Positions 7,271 to 15,140 of a stretch of DNA of 35,954 bases are shown here, one piece after another. The DNA lies in contig NZ_FLQY01000343.1 in assembly GCF_900089945.1 (NCBI RefSeq), positions 1 through 35,954 of the forward strand. Reading direction: 5' to 3'. Made by a program: the position numbers and the translations under genes. Numbering within the stretch: position 1 is the first letter of the stretch; each line of letters opens with the position of its first letter. This DNA comes from Candidatus Propionivibrio aalborgensis (GTDB taxonomy: Bacteria > Pseudomonadota > Gammaproteobacteria > Burkholderiales > Rhodocyclaceae). The notes beneath the pieces are model-generated. The model was not told the origin of the DNA, did no database searches, and was given only the letters and a program-made list of their open reading frames with translations.

Positions 7271-7629
7271 AGCGCCATCAGAACCTCATGCTACTGAGCG
7301 TCGTTCTGCTGCTCGTGTTAATCCCGCTGTGGTTGGTGGAGAAACCGGCAGCAGGCGCGGATGGCAAACAGGTTGAGATCTTTGCCGGCGCGGACAACAA
7401 GGCGCAAGAGCTGATCGTCCAGATCGATCCGGGCTATACGCCGTGGTTCGAGCCGCTGATGCAACCGGCCAGTTCTGAAATCGCCTCGTTGCTGTTTGCC
7501 TTGCAGGCGGCACTGGGGGCTGGCTTTATCGGTTACTACCTGGGTGTTTCGGTGACTCGCGAAAAGATGTCCCGCAAAACGCCAGAGCAATCGGCAGCGC
7601 CTGACGAGATAAACAACCTTGTTGATTGA
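7267..7629 (+). CDS. cbiN: CbiN, small accessory subunit of the cobalt ECF transporter
   Basis: The 120-residue protein has two membrane helices and a periplasmic loop between them: [20 protein letters not shown], the loop [12 protein letters not shown] and [19 protein letters not shown], then a second helix [16 protein letters not shown]. All are hallmarks of CbiN, which loads Co2+ onto CbiM. The C-terminal tail of about 25 residues is polar and longer than usual. Translation starts at GTG 7267, four bases inside cbiM (GTGTGA overlap), indicating coupling. Confidence 0.92.
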   Translation: MKRHQNLMLLSVVLLLVLIPLWLVEKPAAGADGKQVEIFAGADNKAQELIVQIDPGYTPWFEPLMQPASSEIASLLFALQAALGAGFIGYYLGVSVTREKMSRKTPEQSAAPDEINNLVD

Positions 7630-8365
7630 ACGATCGGCTTACGCCAACCGCTGGCGGCAGGTTGCGCCGGCAGCCAAGGGGCTGTTTGCTCTGGGCGGCT
7701 TCATTGCGGCCTTTACGGCGAGGGCTCCGATGGCCGCCATTGCGGTCGCCATGCTCATCACCACAACCACGCTGGTCGGTGCCGGCATCCCGTTCGGACG
7801 TTATCTGCGGGTAGCCACACCCGCCCTTTTCTTTCTTGGCATCAGTTGTCTGTCGCTGGCGTTTTCGTTGAACCTGAACAACGACGCGCAAGCGCTATCG
7901 TTCCATCTGACGCCAACCGGTATGCAACAAGTCGCCGAAGTTAGTGCTCGCTCGCTCGGCGCACTGTCGGCACTGCTCTTCCTGGTGCTTACGACCCCAT
8001 TGATCGATCTGATCGCGATGCTGCGCCGTCTGAAAACCCCCGAAGCGCTGCTCGAAATCATGGTCCTCAGCTATCGCATGCTGTTCGTTTTTTCCGAAGC
8101 CGTGCATGACACATTGACCGCACAATCCGCCCGCCTGGGCTACGCTACGCCGCGACTGGCTCTGCGTTCTCTCGGCGATCTGGCGGCCAATTTGACGCTG
8201 CAAGTCTGGCAACGCGCCCACGCCTTGCACGTCGCTGCACAGTCGCGCAATAACGATGGCCCCTTGCGCTTTCTCGAACCGGTTTTCACCAACAGGCGTC
8301 GCGATCTCGCGTTCGCCGCAGTGGGCGGCATCGCCCTGGTTCTGCTGGCCTGGGCGCTGTCATGA
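7619..8365 (+). CDS. cbiQ: CbiQ, transmembrane (T) component of the cobalt ECF transporter
   Basis: The 248-residue membrane protein of the ECF T-component family has about five hydrophobic segments. The coupling-helix signatures that contact the ATPase are visible: LRRLKTPEALLEIMVLSYR (Ala-Arg-Gly type motif 1) and SLGDLAANLTLQVWQRAHAL (motif 2 region). The start appears to be a TTG (7619 or 7622) overlapping the cbiN stop; no ATG precedes conserved sequence. It ends four bases inside cbiO. Confidence 0.88.
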   Translation: MLIERSAYANRWRQVAPAAKGLFALGGFIAAFTARAPMAAIAVAMLITTTTLVGAGIPFGRYLRVATPALFFLGISCLSLAFSLNLNNDAQALSFHLTPTGMQQVAEVSARSLGALSALLFLVLTTPLIDLIAMLRRLKTPEALLEIMVLSYRMLFVFSEAVHDTLTAQSARLGYATPRLALRSLGDLAANLTLQVWQRAHALHVAAQSRNNDGPLRFLEPVFTNRRRDLAFAAVGGIALVLLAWALS

Positions 8366-9210
8366 AACCGACTTTGGAAAACACGCCGAACAGCAGTCTG
8401 CTTGGGTTGGAGCGGGTCAGTTTTCGTTACCCCGATGGTGGCATCGGCCTCGACGACTGTACGCTGACCATCAGGCGCGGTAGCCGAAATGCCTTGATCG
8501 GCGCCAACGGCTCGGGAAAAACGACATTGTTTCAGCATTGCAATGGCCTGTTGCGGCCCCAAGCGGGCGTTGTGCGTTATGACGGCGAACCCATTGACTA
8601 CGGCCGCAGTGGCCTGCGCCAACTGCGCAGCAAGGTCGGCATGGTTTTTCAGAATCCGGATCGCCAGTTGTTTTCGGCGAGCGTCCAGGAGGACGTCTCT
8701 TTCGGACCATTCAATCTCGGCCTGGACGAGTCAATCGTACGCCAGCGTGTTGCTTCCGCGTTGCTCGCCGTGGGCATGGAGGCATTTGCCAACAAGGCCG
8801 TACACAACCTGAGTTACGGCGAAAAAAAGCGTGTTTGCATTGCCGGCGTGCTGGCCATGGAGCCGGAACTTCTGGTCCTCGATGAGCCGATGGCAGGACT
8901 TGATCAGCGAATGCAGGATGAATTCTTGATCGTGCTGGATGGATTGCACAACCGGGGCATTACGCTGCTGCTGGCAACACACGACATCGATTTCGCTTAT
9001 CGCTGGGCCGACCATTTACACCTGATTGCAGCCGGTCGTTGCACGGCCACGCTGGAGGCGGCTGATCTGGCGGAGTGTGGCGATGCCTTGTCGGCTGTCG
9101 GGTTTCCGCTGCCAAAAGTGGTGGAGTTGCATCGCCGTCTGATGGCGCAAGGTGTGCTCTCCAGTGAGCACACACCGCGCACCCACACGGAACTGCTGGC
9201 CCTGCTATAA
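8362..9210 (+). CDS. cbiO: CbiO, ATPase of the cobalt ECF transporter
   Basis: The 282-residue ABC ATPase has Walker A GANGSGKTTL, Q-loop FQNPDRQLFSASVQEDVSFG (characteristic of ECF ATPases), signature LSYGEKKRV, Walker B LLVLDEPMAGLD and switch His in LATHDIDFA. It powers Co2+ import through CbiMNQ. The ATG overlaps the cbiQ stop as ATGA. The 53 bases to cobM hold a possible 14-codon reading frame (9220-9264) but no clear signal. Confidence 0.95.
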   Translation: MKPTLENTPNSSLLGLERVSFRYPDGGIGLDDCTLTIRRGSRNALIGANGSGKTTLFQHCNGLLRPQAGVVRYDGEPIDYGRSGLRQLRSKVGMVFQNPDRQLFSASVQEDVSFGPFNLGLDESIVRQRVASALLAVGMEAFANKAVHNLSYGEKKRVCIAGVLAMEPELLVLDEPMAGLDQRMQDEFLIVLDGLHNRGITLLLATHDIDFAYRWADHLHLIAAGRCTATLEAADLAECGDALSAVGFPLPKVVELHRRLMAQGVLSSEHTPRTHTELLALL

Positions 9211-9263
9211 CAGCCACCTATGAAAGGAAGCAAAATGTTACCAACCCACTGGAGCACCACCTG

Positions 9264-10067
9264 ATGCCCGGAAAAATATGGTTTGTCGGAGCGGGTCCGG
9301 GTGATCCCGATCTGCTGACGATCAAGGGGCGCAAACTGCTGGAAGTATCCGGCGCCATCCTCTTTGCCGGTTCATTGGTCGATAAAGCGGCAACGCAGTT
9401 CGCCCCGCCGGGTTGTGAAATCCGCGATTCCAAGGACATGACACTGGACGAGATGACGGCCTGGCTGCTCGACCAGGCCAGCCGTCACGGGACAGTTGTT
9501 CGGCTACAGACCGGCGACCCCGGTCTTTTTGGCGCACTGATCGAGATGACCCGGCCGCTCACCGCCGCCGGCATCGACTGGGCCGTGGTTCCCGGCGTGT
9601 CGTCGGCCATGGCCGCTGTGGCTGCCGCCGGCGAAACCCTGACGCTACCGGAAGTAACGCAAACGGTGATCCTCACCCGCGTTGCCGGGCGCACGCCAAT
9701 GCCCGCTGGTGAAGACCTTGAATTACTGGCGAGCCACCACTGCACGCTGTGCATTTACCTGTCCATCACCCTGCTCAGCGAGGTCCAGCGTGCGCTGCGT
9801 GCCGCCGGCTGGGCCGAGGATGCGCCGATTCTGGTGGTGCAGAAAGCCAGTTGGCCGGGCGAGGAAAAGATCATTCGCGGCACGCTGGCCGACATCAAGC
9901 AGAAATGCCAGGCTGAAAAAGTCGGCAGTCAGGCCATGATCGTCGCCAGCCCGACCTTGGGCTCGGCCGACTGGGACAACCTGGTGCGCTCAAAATTATA
10001 CGACCCATCCTTTACACACCGCTTTCGCCGTGGTTTGGATAAGAATTCGGAGAACAACCATGGATAA
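9264..10067 (+). CDS. cobM: Precorrin-4/cobalt-precorrin-4 C11-methyltransferase
   Basis: The 267-residue corrin/porphyrin methyltransferase has the N-terminal glycine-rich loop FVGAGPGDPDLLTIKGRKLL, then LFAGSLVD, the central LQTGDPGLFGALIEM, and PGVSSAMAAVAAAGETLTLP. The LVD and PEVTQT contexts assign it to CobM/CbiF rather than the other methyltransferases. It methylates C11 with SAM. With CbiD and CbiG present, the cobalt-containing substrate is expected, so cbiF is an equally fitting symbol. GGAG lies nine bases before ATG 9264. The 3' end overlaps cbiX by eight bases. Confidence 0.92.
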   Translation: MPGKIWFVGAGPGDPDLLTIKGRKLLEVSGAILFAGSLVDKAATQFAPPGCEIRDSKDMTLDEMTAWLLDQASRHGTVVRLQTGDPGLFGALIEMTRPLTAAGIDWAVVPGVSSAMAAVAAAGETLTLPEVTQTVILTRVAGRTPMPAGEDLELLASHHCTLCIYLSITLLSEVQRALRAAGWAEDAPILVVQKASWPGEEKIIRGTLADIKQKCQAEKVGSQAMIVASPTLGSADWDNLVRSKLYDPSFTHRFRRGLDKNSENNHG

Positions 10068-10983
10068 CACAACCCTATTGCTGGTCGGCCACGGATCGCG
10101 CAACCAGGACGGAAACAAGGAAATCCTGCATTTCGCCGCCCAATGGCGTGAGCGTCACCCCGTGTGGCGCATTGAAGTCTGCTTCATCGAGCATGCCGAG
10201 GTATTGATCAACGAAGGCTTGGATCGTGCCGCCAAAGGCGCGCAGCGCGTGCTGCTCATCCCCTTCATTCTCAATGCGGCCGGCCACGTCAAGATGGAGT
10301 TGCCGGCGGCGCTCGAAGCCGCACGTATCCGTCATCCGGAAGTGCAGTTCATTGTCACCCGCCACCTTGGCATGGGGCGCGAAATCCTGGTTGTTCTGCA
10401 GGGCCAGCTCGACCGCCTGATGAAAGCGCTGGATGTACCCGATCCGCAAACCACCGGGGTCATCCTGCTTGGCCGAGGGTCATCGGATGCTGGCGCCAAT
10501 GGTGAACTGGCACGCATGGCGCGCTGGATATTCGAGAACAACGACCACGAACTGGTCGACCTGGCCTTTACCGGCGTCACCTGGCCACGTCTGGAAATCG
10601 TCGTTCAACGCCAGATGAAGCTGGGCATGACGCAAATCTGCATCATTCCGGTGTACTTATTTACCGGCGTTCTGATCGAACGTATCAATGCGCAGGTCGA
10701 GCGCCTGAAACAGCAGTACCCGCAGATTGCCTTTGCTCTGGGTACGCATTTCGGTTTCGACAAAGGCATCTTCGACCTGCTCGACACCAAGGTGGACGGC
10801 CGCGAACTGCAGCCTGGCGGCTTGCTTGAATGTGACGGCTGCAAGTACCGCGAGGCCGCCGAAGCCGAGCATCTGCACGACCACAGTCACACCGCGACGG
10901 GTGCTTGCGGCGCAATTCATCTCGATCGCGATCAATCGCATGATCATCCCGAATCCCATCACTGCCAACACGCTCACGGGTGA
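10060..10983 (+). CDS. cbiX: CbiX-type sirohydrochlorin cobaltochelatase with His-rich tail
   Basis: The 307-residue protein has two tandem CbiX/CbiK-like chelatase domains. The first begins LLLVGHGSRNQDGNKEI with His in HGS and has FILNAAGHVKMELP. The second begins VILLGRGSSDAGANGELARM and contains PVYLFTGVLIERI. Two CbiX domains plus a metal-rich tail is the long CbiX form, which inserts Co2+ into sirohydrochlorin in the early-cobalt route. The tail has ECDGCKYR (CxxC, a possible Fe-S ligand pair) and then about 37 residues with ten or more histidines, likely a metal reservoir. ATG 10060 lies after GGAGAACAACC, overlapping cobM. Confidence 0.9.
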   Translation: MDNTTLLLVGHGSRNQDGNKEILHFAAQWRERHPVWRIEVCFIEHAEVLINEGLDRAAKGAQRVLLIPFILNAAGHVKMELPAALEAARIRHPEVQFIVTRHLGMGREILVVLQGQLDRLMKALDVPDPQTTGVILLGRGSSDAGANGELARMARWIFENNDHELVDLAFTGVTWPRLEIVVQRQMKLGMTQICIIPVYLFTGVLIERINAQVERLKQQYPQIAFALGTHFGFDKGIFDLLDTKVDGRELQPGGLLECDGCKYREAAEAEHLHDHSHTATGACGAIHLDRDQSHDHPESHHCQHAHG

Positions 10984-10989
10984 ACAGCC

Positions 10990-11664
10990 ATGACGACAAA
11001 TACGATAACCGAACAACTGACCGCCGCCGGCCGTGCCATCGAGCACGATTCCTTCGCCGTCATTGACGCTGAAGTCGGCCCGCACAATTACACCCTCGAA
11101 CAATGGCCTCTGGTACGCCGCATGATCCACGCCAACGCTGACTTCGAGTTCAACGGTCTCACTGCTTTTCACCCGGACGTGATGCAGGCTGGACTGGCCG
11201 CTGTACTCAAAGGCGGCACGCCGGTCGTTGCCGATGTCGAAATGATCTGTGTCGGCCTCTCGGCACCTCGCCTCAAGCACTTCGGCATGAGCACGCATCA
11301 CTACATCTCCGACCCGGACGTGATCGAACAGGCCAAGGCCGAGGAAACCACCCGCGCTGTACAGGCCATGCGCAAGGCGCACCGGCTGGGCAAACTCAAT
11401 GGCGCGATCGTCGGGATTGGCAATGCGCCGACGGCCCTGATCGAAGTCGTTCGCCTGATTCGCGAAGAGGGTGCCAAGCCGGCGCTGATTGTCGGCATGC
11501 CGGTTGGCTTTGTCTCCGCGGCCGAATCGAAGGATTTGCTGATGACCGTCAATGCGATTCCGTGGGTTGCCATTCGTGGCCGCAAAGGGGGGTCGACGCT
11601 GGTGGTCGCCGCCATTCACGCCCTGCTCGGACTGGCTGAAGCAGCGCAAAAACGGGCGGCATGA
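10990..11664 (+). CDS. cobH: Precorrin-8X / cobalt-precorrin-8 methylmutase
   Basis: The 224-residue protein of the CobH/CbiC family shifts the C11 methyl group to C12, producing (cobalto)hydrogenobyrinate. It shows RRMIHANADFEF with the catalytic His, GLTAFHPDVMQAGLAAVLKG, VADVEMICVGL, and near the end GNAPTALIEVVRLI, VGMPVGFVSAAESK and RGRKGGSTLVVAAIHAL. It is the usual length. It begins six bases after cbiX and its stop overlaps the cbiD start (ATGA). Confidence 0.95.
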   Translation: MTTNTITEQLTAAGRAIEHDSFAVIDAEVGPHNYTLEQWPLVRRMIHANADFEFNGLTAFHPDVMQAGLAAVLKGGTPVVADVEMICVGLSAPRLKHFGMSTHHYISDPDVIEQAKAEETTRAVQAMRKAHRLGKLNGAIVGIGNAPTALIEVVRLIREEGAKPALIVGMPVGFVSAAESKDLLMTVNAIPWVAIRGRKGGSTLVVAAIHALLGLAEAAQKRAA

Positions 11665-12845
11665 GCGAAACCGCCAATCCGGCCGAGCCACCTTTCGGCA
11701 GTCACGCCGGCAAGGTGCGCAAGGGTGACGGTCGCCGTCAGCGCGGTAACCGCACGGGGTTTACCACCGGCGCTTGCTCGGCTGCGGCGGCACGTGCGGC
11801 GACGCTCGGCCTGGTCAACGGCGAGGTGCCGGACAGTGTGCTGTGCCGCCTGCCCAATGGCCAGGAAGTGAACTTCGCCGTGATCGACGGCCGTGTCGAG
11901 GGCGAGGGCGTTGAACGTACTGCGCACGCCGCCATCGTCAAGGATGCCGGCGACGATCCGGACGCCACCAATGGCGCGCACCTGACCGCCGATGTTCGTC
12001 TGCTGCCCAATCGTGCGGGTGAAATCGTCCTCAAGGGCGGGCCGGGCGTTGGCACCGTCACCAAGGAGGGGTTAGGGCTTGAGGTGGGCGGCCCGGCGAT
12101 CAACCCCGTACCGCAGCGCAATATCCGCGACAACGTTACTGCCGTAGCCGCCGAGTTGCTTGACCATGACGGGCTGGAAGTCGTCATTTCCGTTCCCGGT
12201 GGCGACGAGATGGCGAAGAAGACGCTGAATGCGCGCCTTGGCATTCTCGGCGGCATTTCCATCCTCGGTACCACCGGCATCGTGCGTCCGTATTCGACTG
12301 CCGCCTTCCGTGCCAGCGTCGTGCAGGCGATTGATGTCGCCGCCTACCAAGGGCAGACCAGCGTCGTGTTCACCACCGGCGGGCGCAGCGAGAAATTCGC
12401 CATGCGCCAACTGCCGGAACTCGACGAATCCTGTTTCGTGCAGATGGGCGACTTCGTCAAGGCCGCGTTTGCGAGCGCCAACAAGCAGCGGATGGCGCAC
12501 ATTCACGTTGGCGCGATGGCCGGCAAGCTGACCAAGATGGGTCAGGGCTTGTCCGTCACCCACGCCTGGAGGGCCGAGATCGACCGCGATCTGCTCGCCG
12601 ACTGTGCGCGCGAGGTCGGCGCACAACCCGATCTGGTCGAAGAAATTCGCGCCGCGGAAACGGCGCGTTTTGCCGCCGAACGCCTTTCTGTGCTTGGCCT
12701 GACCGTCGATTTTCACCGAGCGCTGGCCAAGAAGGCCATTCGCAGCCTCAAGTCCTGTTACCCGGGCCCCTATCACCTGACCGTCCACGTCTGCGATTTC
12801 GAAGGGCGGTTCATTGTTCGCGTGGAGGAAAATGAAGCCCTCTGA
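11661..12845 (+). CDS. cbiD: Cobalt-precorrin-5B C1-methyltransferase (CbiD)
   Basis: The 394-residue protein has the CbiD signature GFTTGACSAAAARAA near residue 35, FVVxDGR-like FAVIDGRVEGEGVERTAHA, KGGPGVGTVTKEGLGLEVGG and PAINPVPQRNI, and ISVPGGDEMAKKTLNARLGI with GGISILGTTGIV. CbiD replaces CobF at the C1 methylation step in the oxygen-independent route, so it is diagnostic for that pathway. About 30 extra residues precede the conserved start. It overlaps cobH by four bases and cobL by 14. Confidence 0.96.
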   Translation: MSETANPAEPPFGSHAGKVRKGDGRRQRGNRTGFTTGACSAAAARAATLGLVNGEVPDSVLCRLPNGQEVNFAVIDGRVEGEGVERTAHAAIVKDAGDDPDATNGAHLTADVRLLPNRAGEIVLKGGPGVGTVTKEGLGLEVGGPAINPVPQRNIRDNVTAVAAELLDHDGLEVVISVPGGDEMAKKTLNARLGILGGISILGTTGIVRPYSTAAFRASVVQAIDVAAYQGQTSVVFTTGGRSEKFAMRQLPELDESCFVQMGDFVKAAFASANKQRMAHIHVGAMAGKLTKMGQGLSVTHAWRAEIDRDLLADCAREVGAQPDLVEEIRAAETARFAAERLSVLGLTVDFHRALAKKAIRSLKSCYPGPYHLTVHVCDFEGRFIVRVEENEAL

Positions 12846-14118
12846 ACCTTGCACTTTGGTTGGCATTCTCGACGATGGCTGGAGCGGACTTTCCGACACC
12901 GCGCGCCAGCGCCTGATCGCGGCCGATCTGGTGATCGGCGCCGAGCGGACGCTCGAGCTGGTTCGACAGCATCTGCCAGCAAGCACCGTGCTGCAAGACA
13001 TGGATGGCGCCCTCGGCCAGGTGCCGGGCTGGATCGTCGCTGCACGTGAAGCCGGCCAGCGCGTCGTGGCGCTCGCCACCGGCGATCCGCTGTGCCACGG
13101 CATTGCTTCCTGGCTAACCGGCAAGCTGGGGCCTGAAGCGTGCGAAATCCTGCCGGCTGTCTCCACACTGCAACTCGCTTTTGCCCGTTTCAAGCGGCCC
13201 TGGCAGGATGTGAAAATCACGTCCTGTCACAGCACCGATGCCGGCGACTGGTTCATCGGCGCGACGCCTGAACATGGCCTGTACAAACTGATGCGCGCCA
13301 TCGCTCTGCATCCGCGTGTTGCCACCTTTACCGGCCCGGAAAATAGCCCGGCGCACCTGGCGCGGGCACTGCTCACAGCCGGCTATGGAGAGGAAATAAC
13401 GCTCTCGGTCGCCTGTCGCCTGCTCCTGCCGGAAGAGCAACTGTTCCCCGAGCTTTCCCTTGCCGACGCCGCGAAAATGGATTTCCCCGAGCCGAACGTT
13501 GTTCTTGTCGAACGCCTGCCCGAGGCCCGACAGCCGGTGTTCGGTCTTGAAGATCTGGAGTACTTCCAGCGCACCCCGGAGAAGGGGCTGATCACCAAGC
13601 AGGAAGCGCGGGCGCTGTCGCTGGCCAAGCTCAGGTTGGCGCCGGACGCTATCGTCTGGGATATCGGCGCCGGTTCCGGCTCGGTTGGGCTGGAAGCGGC
13701 GCGCCTCGCCCCGCTGGGCCACGTCTGGGCCATCGAAAAGAACGTTGCCGATGCGGCCAACGCGCGTGCCAACGCGGCCCGCTTCAAGGTCAGCAACTAC
13801 ACGCTGAGCGAAGGCAAGGCACCGATGCACCTCGATACCTGGCCGGACCCCGATGCCGTCTTCATCGGCGGCTCCGGCGGCGAACTGGCTGCATTGATCT
13901 GCCTGATTCTTGGCCGTCTAAAACCCGGCGGTCGGTTGGTGATGAACTTCGTCACTCTGGAAAATCTGGCCACCGCTACCCACGAACTGGCTGCCGCCGG
14001 TGCCACCTGGGACGTTGTCCAGCTCCAGGCCAGCCGCAGCCAGCCGATTCTCGACATGCACCGGATGGCCGCGCAAAACCCGGTGTGGATTTTAAGCGCA
14101 CATAAGGAAATGAAATGA
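12832..14118 (+). CDS. cobL: CobL/CbiET fusion: precorrin-6B C5,15-methyltransferase and decarboxylase
   Basis: The 428-residue fusion has an N-terminal CbiE-like corrin methyltransferase half (residues about 8-210: TLVGILDDGWSGLSDTARQ, LVIGAERTLELV, LATGDPLCHGIASWL). Its C-terminal CbiT half (about 235-428) has FQRTPEKGLITKQEARALSL, the SAM-binding motif WDIGAGSGSVGLEAARLA and FIGGSGGEL. It methylates C5 and C15 and removes the C12 acetate carboxyl. ATG 12832 follows a GGAGG site inside the cbiD end; a TTC-rich upstream extension from 12814 is less likely. The stop at 14118 is followed by the first inverted-repeat element. Confidence 0.93.
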   Translation: MKPSEPCTLVGILDDGWSGLSDTARQRLIAADLVIGAERTLELVRQHLPASTVLQDMDGALGQVPGWIVAAREAGQRVVALATGDPLCHGIASWLTGKLGPEACEILPAVSTLQLAFARFKRPWQDVKITSCHSTDAGDWFIGATPEHGLYKLMRAIALHPRVATFTGPENSPAHLARALLTAGYGEEITLSVACRLLLPEEQLFPELSLADAAKMDFPEPNVVLVERLPEARQPVFGLEDLEYFQRTPEKGLITKQEARALSLAKLRLAPDAIVWDIGAGSGSVGLEAARLAPLGHVWAIEKNVADAANARANAARFKVSNYTLSEGKAPMHLDTWPDPDAVFIGGSGGELAALICLILGRLKPGGRLVMNFVTLENLATATHELAAAGATWDVVQLQASRSQPILDMHRMAAQNPVWILSAHKEMK

Positions 14119-14127
14119 AAAACATAC

Positions 14128-14229
14128 CTTTTTCAACGCAGAGCGCGCAGAGACGCAGAGAAAAACATTCTTTTGCCTTTGCTCTTCTCCGCGATCTCTG
14201 CGCCTCTGCGTACTTTGCGGCGAAAGAGG
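14128..14229. repeat. Dispersed inverted-repeat element, copy 1
   Basis: The left arm is TTTCAACGCAGAGCGCGCAG and onward (14131-14161). The right arm is CTCTGCGCCTCTGCGTACTT and onward to GCGAAAGAGG (14196-14229). The arms are complementary over about 34 positions at roughly 80 percent, with an AT-rich loop between. It shares sequence and layout with copy 2 at 15023-15131. It fills nearly the entire cobL-cobI gap, and its right end GAAAGAGG lies 10 bases before the cobI ATG. Confidence 0.85.
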
Positions 14230-14239
14230 TTAAAGCCCC

Positions 14240-15019
14240 ATGACCAAATCCTATGGAAAACTGATTGGCGCCTCGCTCGGCCCCGGCGACCCCTTGCTGA
14301 TTACCCGGCGCAGCTGGGCCGTGCTGCAATCGGGCGCGCGCTGGCTGTACCCGGTCAAGAAGGCCGAAGAAAAATCCTACGCTCTGTCCATTGTCGAACG
14401 CGGTGGGTTGCCCGTCCCGGCCGATGCCGAGGAGCTCGTCTTCCCGATGACGCGCGATGCGGAAATCCTGCTCAAATCCTGGGCCAATGCAGCAGCGCGT
14501 ACCGTCGAATTGCTGGCTGAAGGGCGCGATCTGGTCTTCCTGGTCGAAGGTGATGCCTCGACCTTCGCCACCTTCGGCCATCTCGCCCGCGTTGTCCGCG
14601 AGCTGGTTCCAGAAATCGACGTTGAGACCATTCCCGGCGTTTCGTCCTTTGCCGCTGCGGCGGCCAGCGCCGAAACGAGCCTGGCCGAGGAGGACGAAAC
14701 CCTGGCCATCATCCCGGCCGCTTACGGTGTTGGCGTCATCGACCACCTGCTCGACGACTTCGACACGCTGGTTCTGCTCAAGGTCAAACCGTTGATTGAT
14801 GAAGTCATTGAACTGCTCGAACGCCGCAACCTGCTGGCGACCAGTTGCTTCATTGAAAAAGTCGGATCGCCCGACGAACGCATCGTACGCGATGTGGCCA
14901 GCCTGAAAGGCGAGAAGGTCAATTACCTGTCGCTAATGCTGGTGCAGAACCCCAAACGCGAGCGTGGCGAACTGCGGCGCGGCTGCCGCCAAAGGGCGTT
15001 GGAGAAGACAAATGGTTAA
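14240..15019 (+). CDS. cobI: Precorrin-2 / cobalt-factor II C20-methyltransferase
   Basis: The 259-residue protein of the CobI/CbiL class has LIGASLGPGDPLLITRRSW at the N-terminus, YPVKKAEEKSYALSIVE, FLVEGDASTFATFGHLARVV in the centre and VETIPGVSSFAAAAASAETS. It adds the C20 methyl group from SAM after cobalt insertion by CbiX. The conserved fold ends near NYLSLMLVQNP. The last 20 or so residues (RERGELRRGCRQRALEKTNG) are Arg-rich and not typical of the family; they lead directly into repeat copy 2. The only ribosome site visible before ATG 14240 is the GAAAGAGG end of repeat copy 1. Confidence 0.92.
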   Translation: MTKSYGKLIGASLGPGDPLLITRRSWAVLQSGARWLYPVKKAEEKSYALSIVERGGLPVPADAEELVFPMTRDAEILLKSWANAAARTVELLAEGRDLVFLVEGDASTFATFGHLARVVRELVPEIDVETIPGVSSFAAAAASAETSLAEEDETLAIIPAAYGVGVIDHLLDDFDTLVLLKVKPLIDEVIELLERRNLLATSCFIEKVGSPDERIVRDVASLKGEKVNYLSLMLVQNPKRERGELRRGCRQRALEKTNG

Positions 15020-15022
15020 ACG

Positions 15023-15131
15023 CTTTCAACGCAGAGAGCGCAGAGGCGCAGAGTGCACAAAGATAAAAAACAGAGATCGAAAGATTTTCTCCGCGATCTT
15101 TGCGTCTCTGCGCTCTCTGCGTTGAAAGAGG
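15023..15131. repeat. Dispersed inverted-repeat element, copy 2
   Basis: The left arm CTTTCAACGCAGAGAGCGCA (from 15023) and the right arm ending TCTCTGCGTTGAAAGAG (to 15130) are nearly perfect complements over about 33 bases, separated by an AT-rich centre. The element lies four bases after the cobI stop and ends nine bases before the cbiG ATG, supplying the sequence GAAAGAGG at 15124-15131. Same family as copy 1. Confidence 0.87.
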
Positions 15132-15140
15132 CTCGCAGCA

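Noticed and set aside
9220-9264. 14-codon leader frame ending in TGATG at the cobM start
   Set aside because: The GGAG before cobM explains its translation, the frame has no good ribosome site at its first ATG, and a frame this short is expected by chance.
10657-11691. Long leftward reading frame (344 codons) opposite cbiX/cobH
   Set aside because: It runs antisense to two well-supported genes, has no family motifs and a low-complexity His/Arg/Gln-rich product typical of GC-rich shadow frames.
12072-13220. Leftward frame of 382 codons opposite cbiD/cobL
   Set aside because: Antisense shadow; Arg/Ser/Pro-rich with no recognisable domain, while the rightward frames carry clear B12 enzyme motifs.
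14128-15131. Possible two-unit CRISPR-like array
   Set aside because: There are only two copies about 900 bases apart with a gene between them, each an imperfect hairpin element rather than short regularly spaced direct repeats.
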